Source of the DNA: Oryzisolibacter propanilivorax
GTDB taxonomy: Bacteria > Pseudomonadota > Gammaproteobacteria > Burkholderiales > Burkholderiaceae_C
Reading direction: 5' to 3'
Length of the DNA: 64,000 bases
Assembly (NCBI RefSeq): GCF_900103645.1
Contig: NZ_FNHP01000001.1
Coordinates: 372,001 to 436,000, forward strand
Below are positions 16,792-24,070 of this stretch, one piece after another. The notes under the pieces are model-generated. The model saw nothing but the letters and a program-made list of their open reading frames with translations, was not told the DNA's origin and made no database searches. The first letter of the stretch is position 1, and the number at the start of each line of letters is the position of its first letter. Both the position numbers and the translations under genes were made by a program.

Positions 16792-17787
16792 ATGCTGATC
16801 GGCTGGGGCACGGAGGCCGCATTGCCCGCCTCGGCGAGCCTGCTCGGCGCGGCGCTGCTGCTGGCACTGGCCGTTGACGCGCTATGGGGCGAGCCGCCGG
16901 CGCCGCTGCACCCGGTGGTCTGGATGGGCCGTGCGCTGGGCGCCTGGGGCGCGCGCCTGGCGCCGGCCGTGGCGCGTGACCGCGACCACAAGACTTTTAT
17001 CCTTGCAGCCCTTGTCTGGTCAGCGCTTGCAGCTATCACGGTAATAGCAGCCGTGGCGCTGCAGGCGCTGGTCTTGCGCTACCTTCCGCCCTGGGGCGCA
17101 GCGCTGGCGCTGGGGCTGCTGCTCAAACCCCTGCTCGCCTGGCGCATGCTGCGCGTCGAGGTACTGGCGGTCGAAGGCGCGCTGGCCCAGTCGCTGGCCG
17201 CCGGGCGCGAGCGCCTGTCCTGGCTGGTCAGCCGCGACACCGCCGCCTTGAGCGCCGCCGAGGTGCGCGAAAGCGCCATCGAGACCTTGGCGGAGAACCT
17301 GTGCGACTCGGTGGTCGCCCCGGTGTTCTGGTTCGCCGTGGCCGGCCTGCCGGGCGCGGCGCTGTACCGCTTCGCCAACACGGCGGACGCCATGTGGGGC
17401 TACCCCGGCTGGCGCGGCGCGGGTGCGGCCCGGCGCCACTGGCAGTGGGCTGGCAAGTGGGCCGCGCGCGCCGACGACGCTTTGAGCTGGCTGCCGGCGC
17501 GGCTGACGGCGCTGCTGCTGCTGGCCACTGCCGGGCGGCGCGTGTACCTGCGCCGGCTGCGCCAGGACGCGCACGCCACCCCATCACCCAATGGCGGCTG
17601 GCCGATGGGCGCGATGGCGCAGCTGCTGGGCGTGCGGCTGGGCAAGCCGGGGGCGTATGTGTTGAATCCCGCAGGGCAGGCGCCAGAAGCGCCGCAAGTG
17701 ACCCAGGCCGTGTTTTTTGCAAGAAATGTGGTGCTGGCCCTGATATTCATTGAGCTTGTAGCTATGGTTTTTGATTCATGGATCTAG
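16792..17787 (+). CDS. cbiB: Adenosylcobinamide-phosphate synthase CbiB (CobD)
   Basis: Joins (R)-1-amino-2-propanol phosphate to adenosylcobyric acid. A 331-residue integral membrane protein with DALWGEPPAPLHPVVWMG near residues 25-41, RDTAALSAAEVRESAIETLAEN in the centre and ALYRFANTADAMWGY, all typical CbiB blocks. Two segments coincide with T1 repeat copies read in frame: residues about 67-89 and the last about 23 residues, which form the C-terminal helix. The start at 16792 is chosen because conservation begins soon after it. The stop overlaps the cobC start by 10 bases. Confidence 0.9.
   Translation: MLIGWGTEAALPASASLLGAALLLALAVDALWGEPPAPLHPVVWMGRALGAWGARLAPAVARDRDHKTFILAALVWSALAAITVIAAVALQALVLRYLPPWGAALALGLLLKPLLAWRMLRVEVLAVEGALAQSLAAGRERLSWLVSRDTAALSAAEVRESAIETLAENLCDSVVAPVFWFAVAGLPGAALYRFANTADAMWGYPGWRGAGAARRHWQWAGKWAARADDALSWLPARLTALLLLATAGRRVYLRRLRQDAHATPSPNGGWPMGAMAQLLGVRLGKPGAYVLNPAGQAPEAPQVTQAVFFARNVVLALIFIELVAMVFDSWI
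16990..17056 (+). repeat. T1-related repeat copy inside cbiB (internal)
   Basis: The stretch reads CTTTTATCCTTGCAGCCCTT, then GTCTGGTCAGCGCTTGCAGC, then TATCACGGTAATAGCAG. It carries the same CAGCCCTTG, GCGCTTGCAGCTATCA and ATAGCAG blocks as intergenic T1 copies. It is read in frame and encodes a hydrophobic run (FILAALVWSALAAITVIAA) that serves as a membrane segment. Confidence 0.7.
17712..17776 (+). repeat. T1-related repeat copy forming the 3' end of cbiB
   Basis: CTGGCCCTGATATTCATTGA followed by GCTTGTAGCTATGGTTTTTG matches the second half of T1 (stem, then GCTTGTAGCTATNNTTTTTG) with a decayed stem. It encodes the last helix of CbiB and ends one base before the cobC start codon, the same tail-before-start placement seen at cobT and ispF. 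Confidence 0.6.
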
Positions 17788-18944
17788 ATTCAGGCATGGG
17801 CACGTTGCTGCATGGCGGACCGGACGCGCTGGGCGTACCGCGGCACGACTTCTCCACCAACGCCAACGCCTGCGGGCCGTGCCCGATGGCGCTGGCCGCG
17901 CTGGCGCAGGCCAACCGGGCGCGCTACCCCGACCCGGCCTACACCGCGCTGACCGCGGCGCTGTCTGCATTCCATGAAGTGGCGCGCGAGCGCATCGTGC
18001 TGGCCGCCAGCGCCAGCGAGTTCATCCACCGCATCACCGCCCTGGCCGCGCGCGCCGGGGTGCGCCAGGTGGTGCTGCCGGCGCATGGCTATGGCGACTA
18101 TGCGCGGGCGGCGCGGTTGTGGGGGATGGCGCCTGCGGATGACGCGAGTGGCACCGGGCGGTGTGCCGAATGGGCGGACAGCGGGGAAGACCCTCGCCCC
18201 AGTCCTCTCCCGCAGGCGGCAGAGGGAGCAAAAGGTGGATGCGGCGCAGGCATGGAATCGGCGTGCGCCACGCTGCACTGGGCGTGCGAACCCGCCAGCC
18301 CGCTGGGCACGCCGGATGCGGCGCTGGACGCCTGGCCTAACCACCCGCATGCCCCCTGGCGTGTGCTCGACCGCGCCTATGCCCCCCTGCGCTTGGCCGC
18401 GCCGGCGCGCCCGGCGCCGGACGGCGTGTGGCAGCTGTTCTCGCCCAACAAGGCGCTGGGCCTGACCGGCGTGCGCGGCGCCTACGCCATCGCTCCGCAA
18501 GCCGCCACCGAGGACGGCACGGCCGCGCGCCTGCGCGCCCTGGCGCCGTCCTGGCCGCTGGGCGCCGACGGCGTGGCGCTGCTGGACGCCTGGGTGCGGC
18601 CCGACGCGCAGCGCTGGCTGGCCGATTCACTGCTTTTGCTGCGCGACTGGAAGGCGCTCCAGACCGCGCTGTGCCAGTCGCTCGGCTGGCAGGTGCTGCC
18701 GGGCAGCCTGGCGAATTTCTTCACCGCGCGCCTGCCAGCCGGCACCGATGTGGCGGCGCTGCTGGCTGCGCTGCGCGGGGGTGGCGTCAAGCTGCGCGAC
18801 TGCGCGTCCTTCGGGTTGGCCGGTCATGTGCGCCTGGGCGTGCTGCCGCCCGCGTCGCAACAGGCGCTAGGCGCGGCCTGGGCGTGTGGGCTGGCCGACC
18901 AGCGCGCTGCCGATGCGTCCCGGCAGGGCTACCATCCAGCATGA
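17778..18944 (+). CDS. cobC: Threonine-phosphate decarboxylase-like aminotransferase CobC (CobD family)
   Basis: A PLP enzyme of aminotransferase fold I that supplies the aminopropanol phosphate unit for CbiB. The 388-residue protein starts with the HGG and FSTNANACGP blocks. It has RYPDPAYTAL, a central Gly-rich segment, the PLP-lysine region FSPNKALGLTGVRGAY, and RLGV near the end. Residues about 125-165 are an extra low-complexity stretch (DPRPSPLPQAAEGAKGG) that coincides with an in-frame repeat at 18191-18230; typical family members lack it. The ATG at 17778 overlaps cbiB; an in-frame ATG at 17796 is an alternative. It overlaps the next gene by ATGA. Confidence 0.88.
   Translation: MDLDSGMGTLLHGGPDALGVPRHDFSTNANACGPCPMALAALAQANRARYPDPAYTALTAALSAFHEVARERIVLAASASEFIHRITALAARAGVRQVVLPAHGYGDYARAARLWGMAPADDASGTGRCAEWADSGEDPRPSPLPQAAEGAKGGCGAGMESACATLHWACEPASPLGTPDAALDAWPNHPHAPWRVLDRAYAPLRLAAPARPAPDGVWQLFSPNKALGLTGVRGAYAIAPQAATEDGTAARLRALAPSWPLGADGVALLDAWVRPDAQRWLADSLLLLRDWKALQTALCQSLGWQVLPGSLANFFTARLPAGTDVAALLAALRGGGVKLRDCASFGLAGHVRLGVLPPASQQALGAAWACGLADQRAADASRQGYHPA
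18191..18230 (+). repeat. CTCTCCC-type extragenic palindrome located inside cobC
   Basis: CCTCGCCCCAGTCCTCTCCC, then GCAGGCGGCAGAGGGAG. The same design (CTCTCCCC, CCTCTCCC, loop, GGGAGAGGG) occurs between genes at 45571 and 47317. Here it is translated in frame as part of a Pro/Ala/Gly-rich insert in CobC. Confidence 0.7.
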
Positions 18945-19750
18945 CTTTGCCTTCTCTTGTTCCACTGCGACGCATCGAGGTGCGCCGCTACGTCACGCCG
19001 CTGCGCGAGGGCGGCTCCATGCCCGCCGTGGTCGAGGCCAATGACCTGGGCCAGTACGTGCTCAAGTTCCGTGGCGCCGGGCAGGGCGTGCGCGCGCTGA
19101 TCGCCGAGATCGTCTGTGCCCAGCTGGCGCGCGCGCTGGCGCTGCCCGTGCCCGAACTGGTGCTGGCTACGCTGGATGCGGAGCTGGCGCGCACAGAGCC
19201 CGACCCGGAAATCCAGGACCTGATCCGCGCCAGCGACGGACTGAACGTGGCGCTGGACTATCTGCCCGGCGCGGTGAATTTCGACCCGGCGGCCGACGAA
19301 GCCAGCGAGGACTTCGCCTCGCGCCTGGTGTGGTTCGACGCGCTGGTCGGCAACGTCGACCGCACCGCGCGCAACACCAACCTGCTCGTCTGGCACCGCC
19401 GCCCCTGGCTGATCGACCATGGCGCGGCGCTCACGTTCCACCACGCCTGGAACGGCAGCGTGGCCGACCCGGCCAAGCCCTTCGCGCCGATCGCCGACCA
19501 CGTACTGCTGCCGCGCGCCAGTCGGCTGGCCGAGGTGGATGGCGATCTGGCCGCATGCCTGCCCGCGCCCGTGCTGCAGGCCGCGCTGGCCGCCGTGCCG
19601 GACGGCTTTCTGCAGCAGGCCGCCGCGCAGCAGGGCGACGGCCTGCTGGCGGAACCTGCGCAGCACCGCCAGGCCTACCTGCGGTACTTCCAGGCGCGCC
19701 TGGGCGAACGCGGCCGCTGGCTGCAGGGGGCGATCGATGCCCGTGCCTGA
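18941..19750 (+). CDS. HipA-like kinase (HipA_2 type)
   Basis: A 269-residue soluble protein with kinase-like motifs in HipA order: a KFRG strand with a probable ATP lysine (K42), the catalytic loop GNVDRTARNTN (D140, N145) and the metal-binding LIDHGAAL (D159). Members of this short family usually precede a DUF3037 gene, as here; they are related to the HipA persistence toxin kinase, but their substrate is unknown. It starts inside the cobC stop (ATGA, 18941-18944) and overlaps the DUF3037 gene, so it is translated as part of the cobalamin operon. No HipB-like antitoxin lies nearby. Its link with B12 synthesis is not explained by any known role. Confidence 0.8.
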   Translation: MTLPSLVPLRRIEVRRYVTPLREGGSMPAVVEANDLGQYVLKFRGAGQGVRALIAEIVCAQLARALALPVPELVLATLDAELARTEPDPEIQDLIRASDGLNVALDYLPGAVNFDPAADEASEDFASRLVWFDALVGNVDRTARNTNLLVWHRRPWLIDHGAALTFHHAWNGSVADPAKPFAPIADHVLLPRASRLAEVDGDLAACLPAPVLQAALAAVPDGFLQQAAAQQGDGLLAEPAQHRQAYLRYFQARLGERGRWLQGAIDARA

Positions 19751-20177
19751 GCTGCAGCTGTACGACTACGCGCTGGTGCGCGTGGTGCCGCGCGTGGAGC
19801 GGGGTGAATTCATCAACGCCGGCGCCATCGTCTCGTGCCAGCGCACCGGCTATCTGGCCGCCGCCATCGATCTGGACGAGGCGCGGCTGCGCGCCCTCGA
19901 CCCCTGGGCCGACGTGGCGCAGGTGGCGCGGCACCTGCAGGCGCTCGCGGACATCTGCGCCGGCGAGCCGCACGCCGGCCCCATCGCCCAGCTGCCGCAC
20001 CGCGCGCGCTTCCACTGGCTGACGGCGCGGCGCAGCGCCATCATCCAGACCTCGCCAGTGCACACCGGCCGCTGCGAGGACGCTCAGGCGCTGCTGGCAC
20101 ACCTGATGGACTGCATGGTGCGCCCGCTCATCCTGCGCGCCTGTCCCGGGCAGAGCGCCGACGGAGGCGCGCCATGA
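19737..20177 (+). CDS. DUF3037 protein, partner of the HipA-like kinase
   Basis: A 146-residue soluble protein opening with LYDYALVRVVPRVERGEFIN, followed by AGAIVSC, typical of DUF3037. The family is known mainly as the downstream partner of short HipA-like kinases; no activity is established. It begins 14 bases before the end of the kinase gene and ends in an ATGA overlap with cobQ (20174-20177). The tight coupling on both sides makes it unlikely to be a recent insertion with its own promoter. Function unknown; a kinase partner or regulator is the obvious guess. Confidence 0.78.
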   Translation: MPVPELQLYDYALVRVVPRVERGEFINAGAIVSCQRTGYLAAAIDLDEARLRALDPWADVAQVARHLQALADICAGEPHAGPIAQLPHRARFHWLTARRSAIIQTSPVHTGRCEDAQALLAHLMDCMVRPLILRACPGQSADGGAP

Positions 20178-21631
20178 CCGCCCGCTGCATCATGGTGCTG
20201 GGCACCAGCAGCGGCGCCGGCAAGAGCTGGCTGGCCACGGCGCTGTGCCGCTGGTACGCGCGCCAGGGCTACAAGGTCGCGCCGTTCAAGGCGCAGAACA
20301 TGAGCAACAACGCCCGCGTGGTCGCCACGCCCGAGGGCGGCTACGGCGAGATCGGCAGCGCGCAGTATTTCCAGGCGCTGGCCGCGCGCGCCGTGCCCGA
20401 CGTGCGCATGAACCCGCTGTTGCTGAAACCCGAGGCCGACACGAAAAGCCAGGTGGTGCTGCTCGGCCAGGTCGACCGCGAACTGTCGGCCTTGCCCTGG
20501 CGCGGGCGCAGCCAGCGCGTGTGGCCACGAATAGCGCAGGCGCTGGACGAGCTGCGCGCCGAGCACGACATCGTCGTCATCGAGGGCGCCGGCTCGCCGG
20601 CCGAGATCAACCTGTCGGCCAGCGACGTGGTCAACCTGCGCGTGGCGCGGCATGCCGACGCGCGCTGCCTGCTGGTGGCCGACATCGACCGCGGCGGCGC
20701 CTTCGCGCACCTGTACGGTACCTGGGCGCTGCTGCCCGACGACGAGCGCGCGCTGATCCACGGCTTCGTGCTGAACAAGTTCCGCGGCGACCCCGATCTG
20801 CTGGCACCGGCGCCGGAGATGCTGCAAAAGCGCACCGGCGTTCCGGTGGTCGCCACCATCCCGATGCAGTACCACCACGGTCTGCCCGAGGAGGACGGCG
20901 TGTACGACAGCGGCCCGGGCGGCAGCCGCGGCGGCGCGGTGCACACGCGCGTGGCGGTGGTCGCCTTCCCGCGCATCAGCAACCTGGACGAGTTCGCGCC
21001 GCTGGCCAGCGCCGGCGGCGTGCACCTGAGCTGGGCGCGCAACCCGGCGCAGCTGGAGGGCTGCGACTGGGTCATCCTGCCCGGCAGCAAGGCCACCGCC
21101 GCCGACCTGGCCTGGCTGCGCGCGCAGGGGCTGGACGACGCGATCGCCCGCCACGCTGCGCGCGGCGGCCGGGTGCTGGGCGTGTGCGGCGGGCTGCAGA
21201 TGCTGGGCGAGGCGCTGATCGACACCGTCGGCGTGGACGGCAACGGCCCCGGCCTGGGCCTGCTGCCGCTGGTCACCAGCTTCGAGGAAAAAAAGACCGT
21301 GCGCAGCACGCGCGCTCGCTTCGCCGGCGTGCAGGGCGCGTGGCAGGCGCTGTCCGGCGTCGAGGTGCTGGGCTACGAGATCCACCACGGCCAGACCGCG
21401 CAGCACCCGGCCATGGCCGCCAAGGGCGACGTGGCGCGCGAGCTGATCCCCGGCCTGGCCTGGCAGAACCCGGCCGGCAACGTGCTGGGCGTGTATCTGC
21501 ACGGCCTGTTCGAGAACGCCGGCGTGCTGCGGGCGCTGCTGGGCGGTGACGCGCAGACGCTGGAGGCGGCGTTCGAGCGCATGGCGGACGGGGTGGAGCA
21601 GTGGTTTGACACCCGCATCCTGAAGTTTTAA
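20174..21631 (+). CDS. cobQ: Cobyric acid synthase CobQ
   Basis: Amidates positions b, d, e and g of adenosylcobyrinic acid a,c-diamide with glutamine and ATP. The 485-residue protein has the N-terminal ATPase domain (GTSSGAGKSWL near 9-19, KAQNMSNNARV, EGAGSPAEINL, ADIDRGGAFAHLYGT) and a C-terminal amidotransferase domain. Unlike CobB in this window, its nucleophile is intact: Cys338 in LGVCGGLQMLGE, with the His in YEIHHGQT. The length is normal. Its start overlaps the DUF3037 stop, and a T1 repeat begins at its stop codon. Confidence 0.95.
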   Translation: MTARCIMVLGTSSGAGKSWLATALCRWYARQGYKVAPFKAQNMSNNARVVATPEGGYGEIGSAQYFQALAARAVPDVRMNPLLLKPEADTKSQVVLLGQVDRELSALPWRGRSQRVWPRIAQALDELRAEHDIVVIEGAGSPAEINLSASDVVNLRVARHADARCLLVADIDRGGAFAHLYGTWALLPDDERALIHGFVLNKFRGDPDLLAPAPEMLQKRTGVPVVATIPMQYHHGLPEEDGVYDSGPGGSRGGAVHTRVAVVAFPRISNLDEFAPLASAGGVHLSWARNPAQLEGCDWVILPGSKATAADLAWLRAQGLDDAIARHAARGGRVLGVCGGLQMLGEALIDTVGVDGNGPGLGLLPLVTSFEEKKTVRSTRARFAGVQGAWQALSGVEVLGYEIHHGQTAQHPAMAAKGDVARELIPGLAWQNPAGNVLGVYLHGLFENAGVLRALLGGDAQTLEAAFERMADGVEQWFDTRILKF

Positions 21632-21688
21632 GCCAAATCGGCCGCCAGCCCTTAAAAGTCAAGGGCCTGCAGCTATCAATTTCATAAC
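21631..21688 (+). repeat. T1 palindromic repeat between cobQ and cobT
   Basis: AGCCAAATCGGCCGCCAGCC, then CTTAAAAGTCAAGGGC, then the tail CTGCAGCTATCAATTTCATA. The stem is GCCCTT / AAGGGC. The tail ends 15 bases before the cobT start, so the element makes up most of the cobQ-cobT spacer and forms part of the cobT leader. Confidence 0.9.
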
Positions 21689-21703
21689 AAAACAGGTTTT
21701 TCC

Positions 21704-22735
21704 ATGCAGCTTCCCGACATCCCGTGCATCGCCGACGACGCCCTGGCCGCGCGCCTGCAGCAGCTGATCGACCACAAGACCAAGCCGCTGGGCTCGCTCG
21801 GCCGGCTGGAGGGGCTGGCGCTGCGCATTGGCCTGATCCTGGGCAGCGAGGCGCCCGCGCTGCACGCACCGCAGATGCTGGTGTGCGCGGCAGAACATGG
21901 CCTGGCGGCGCGCGGCGTGTCGGCTTTCCCCAGCGACGTGACCTGGCAGATGGTACATAACTTCGTCACTGGCGGCGCGGCGGTGAGCGTGCTGGCGCGC
22001 CAGCACGGCCTGGGGCTGACGGTGGTCGATTGCGGTGTGCGCCACGACTTCGCGCCATACCCCGGCCTGGTGCTGCGCAAGGTGGCGCCCGGCACGCAGG
22101 ACGCCAGCAGCGGCCCGGCCATGACGGCGGCGCAGTGCGCGCAGGCCATCGCCAACGGCCGCGAGGTGCTGGCGGCGCTGCCGGGCAACGTGCTGCTGCT
22201 GGGCGAGATGGGCATCGGCAACACCTCCAGCGCGGCGCTGCTGCTGGCGCGGCTGCTGGACCTTGACGTGGCCGACTGCACCGGCCCCGGCACCGGGCTG
22301 GACGCGGCCGGCGTGGCGCGCAAGGTGGCGGTGCTGCGCCAGGCGCTGGCAGCCAACGAGGGCGCGCGCGCGCCGCTGGCCGCGCTGGCGGCGCTGGGCG
22401 GCTTCGAGATCGCCACGCTGGTCGGCGCCGTGCTGCAGGCCGCGCACGAGCGGCGCGTGATCGTCGTCGATGGCTTCATCACCAGCGCGGCGGTGCTGGT
22501 GGCGGCGCGGCTGGCGCCGAACGTGCTGCAGCGCTGCGTGTTCGCGCACCACTCCAGCGAGCCGGGGCACGCGCGCCTGCTGGCGGCGCTGCAGGCCGAG
22601 CCGCTGCTGGACCTGGGCCTGCGCCTGGGCGAGGGCTCGGGCGCGGCGCTGGCCTGGCCGCTGCTGGTGTCGGCCTGCGCCATCCTGCGCGAGATGGCGA
22701 GTTTCGAGGCGGCGGGGGTATCCACCAGCGGCTGA
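21704..22735 (+). CDS. cobT: Nicotinate-nucleotide:dimethylbenzimidazole phosphoribosyltransferase CobT
   Basis: Makes alpha-ribazole phosphate from DMB and NaMN for the lower loop of B12. The 343-residue protein carries the family blocks TKPLGSLGRLE (near residue 26), SAFPSDVTWQMVHNF, VVDCGVRHDF, the strongly conserved LGEMGIGNTSSAA (about 167-179), GFITSAAVLVA and HHSSEPGH. The length is normal. It is the last recognised B12 gene of the window. CobS and an alpha-ribazole phosphatase, which often follow cobT in related bacteria, are not found behind it. Confidence 0.95.
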   Translation: MQLPDIPCIADDALAARLQQLIDHKTKPLGSLGRLEGLALRIGLILGSEAPALHAPQMLVCAAEHGLAARGVSAFPSDVTWQMVHNFVTGGAAVSVLARQHGLGLTVVDCGVRHDFAPYPGLVLRKVAPGTQDASSGPAMTAAQCAQAIANGREVLAALPGNVLLLGEMGIGNTSSAALLLARLLDLDVADCTGPGTGLDAAGVARKVAVLRQALAANEGARAPLAALAALGGFEIATLVGAVLQAAHERRVIVVDGFITSAAVLVAARLAPNVLQRCVFAHHSSEPGHARLLAALQAEPLLDLGLRLGEGSGAALAWPLLVSACAILREMASFEAAGVSTSG

Positions 22736-23029
22736 GGCAGCCCTTCTGCCTCGGCCTGCCGCCGGACCGGACGTGGGCGGGTGGCGCCTGTTCAGCGCCC
22801 GGAACGCTCTGGTTGTGCCGGCTGATGCGGGTCGGCGTCTTGTCCTACATGGCGCGATCGATCCGCCGCGCGCCCGGCTGCGTATCAGTGCGTGACCGGA
22901 TGCCTGTGCGCCACCGCGGCGCGCATGCCGCCCAGGCATCGGGTTGCGGCCCCGCGCTCGCGTGGCTGCCCACCCACGGCGCCACGCGGCCCTGCAAGCA
23001 GGCCTGCCGGCGCCCACAGGAGCCAAGCC
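22736..23029. other. Intergenic region with a possible ECF-type promoter
   Basis: About 294 bases without a convincing gene and without a cobS remnant that I can recognise. It holds CGATCC (22859-22864), a 16-base spacer, then CGTATC (22881-22886). This layout resembles ECF sigma promoters (GATCC-like -35, CGTA-like -10) and could be driven by the sigma factor encoded at 25046. AGGAG precedes the next start codon. The promoter call is tentative. Confidence 0.3.
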
Positions 23030-23998
23030 ATGCTGGGACACTTCTTGACGCGTGAACAGGTCAGCGAGATCGCGACGCGGCGCGCCGAACGGCGCGCTTT
23101 CTTTCGCAAGACGAGCGGATTCGCGGTGGGGGTCGCCGGCGGCGGCATCCTGGCGGCGTGCGGCGGCGGGTCGGGCGACTCCAGCGCCCAGGCCAATCCG
23201 GTCTCCGACGCCGATGTGCTGAACTTCGCCCTGAACCTGGAATACCTGGAGGCGCAGTTCTATGCCTACGCCGCCACCGGCAGCGGCCTGCCCGCGTCGC
23301 AGCTGACAGGCACCGGCACCCAGGGCGCCGTGACCGGGGGGCGGGCGGTGGCGTTCAGCGACCCGGTGGTACGCCAGTACGCCAAGGAGATCGCGCAGGA
23401 CGAGATCGCCCACGTGGCCTTCCTGCGCCAGGCGCTGGGTGCGTCCGCGGTGGCGCAGCCGGCCATCGACATCGGGGTCGATCCCAACGGGGCCTTCTCC
23501 AGTGCCGCCCGGGCGGCCGGGCTGGTCGGCGCCGGCCAGTCGTTCGACCCCTACGCCAGCGACGAGAACTTCCTGCTGGCCGCGTTCATCTTCGAGGACG
23601 TGGGCGTGACGGCGTACAAGGGTGCGTCGCCGCTGATCCAGAACAAGACCTTCCTGGAGGCGGCCGCGGGCATCCTGGCCGCCGAGGCCTACCACGCCGG
23701 CCTGGTGCGCACCGCGCTCTATGCCAAGGGCGTGGCAGCCCCGAGCCTGCGCAGCGCCGCCGACGCCATTTCGGATGCGCGCGACAGCCTGGACGGCAGC
23801 AGCGACGTGGACCAGGGCATCTCGGGCTCGGGCGACCGCTCCAACATCGTGCCGACCGATGCCAACGGCATCGCCTTCAGCCGGTCGCCGGGCGACGTGC
23901 TGAACATCGTTTACCTCAACCCTGGCGCAGTTTCGCGCGGCGGCTTCTACCCGGCCGGCGTGAACGGCACGCTGGCGCTGAGCAGCGCCCTGGCCTGA
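23030..23998 (+). CDS. Ferritin-like domain protein with Tat / lipoprotein-type N-terminus
   Basis: A 322-residue exported protein. The N-terminus has RRAFFRKT followed by a hydrophobic stretch and LAAC (Cys43), so Tat export and lipidation are both possible. The body is a ferritin-like four-helix domain: LNFALNLEYLEAQFYAYA with Glu residues, EIAQDEIAHVAFLR, ENFLLAAFIFEDVGVTAY and AEAYHAGLVR supply the Glu/His pairs of a di-iron-type site. It resembles the desiccation-related Pcc13-62-like family. Enzymatic function is unknown. AGGAG at 23018-23022 supports this start. It heads a co-directional group with a ZIP transporter, an ECF sigma and ChrR. Confidence 0.8.
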   Translation: MLGHFLTREQVSEIATRRAERRAFFRKTSGFAVGVAGGGILAACGGGSGDSSAQANPVSDADVLNFALNLEYLEAQFYAYAATGSGLPASQLTGTGTQGAVTGGRAVAFSDPVVRQYAKEIAQDEIAHVAFLRQALGASAVAQPAIDIGVDPNGAFSSAARAAGLVGAGQSFDPYASDENFLLAAFIFEDVGVTAYKGASPLIQNKTFLEAAAGILAAEAYHAGLVRTALYAKGVAAPSLRSAADAISDARDSLDGSSDVDQGISGSGDRSNIVPTDANGIAFSRSPGDVLNIVYLNPGAVSRGGFYPAGVNGTLALSSALA

Positions 23999-24070
23999 CA
24001 AGGCCGGCGGCAGGCCTGGCAGGGCCGGGCGTGCCGCTCTGTTCCTTCCTGCAGCGTTCGAGGATGCCCC

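Noticed and set aside
22736-23029. Decayed cobS behind cobT
   Set aside because: I looked for hydrophobic helices and CobS blocks in all frames of this gap and recognised none; frames are short and polar.
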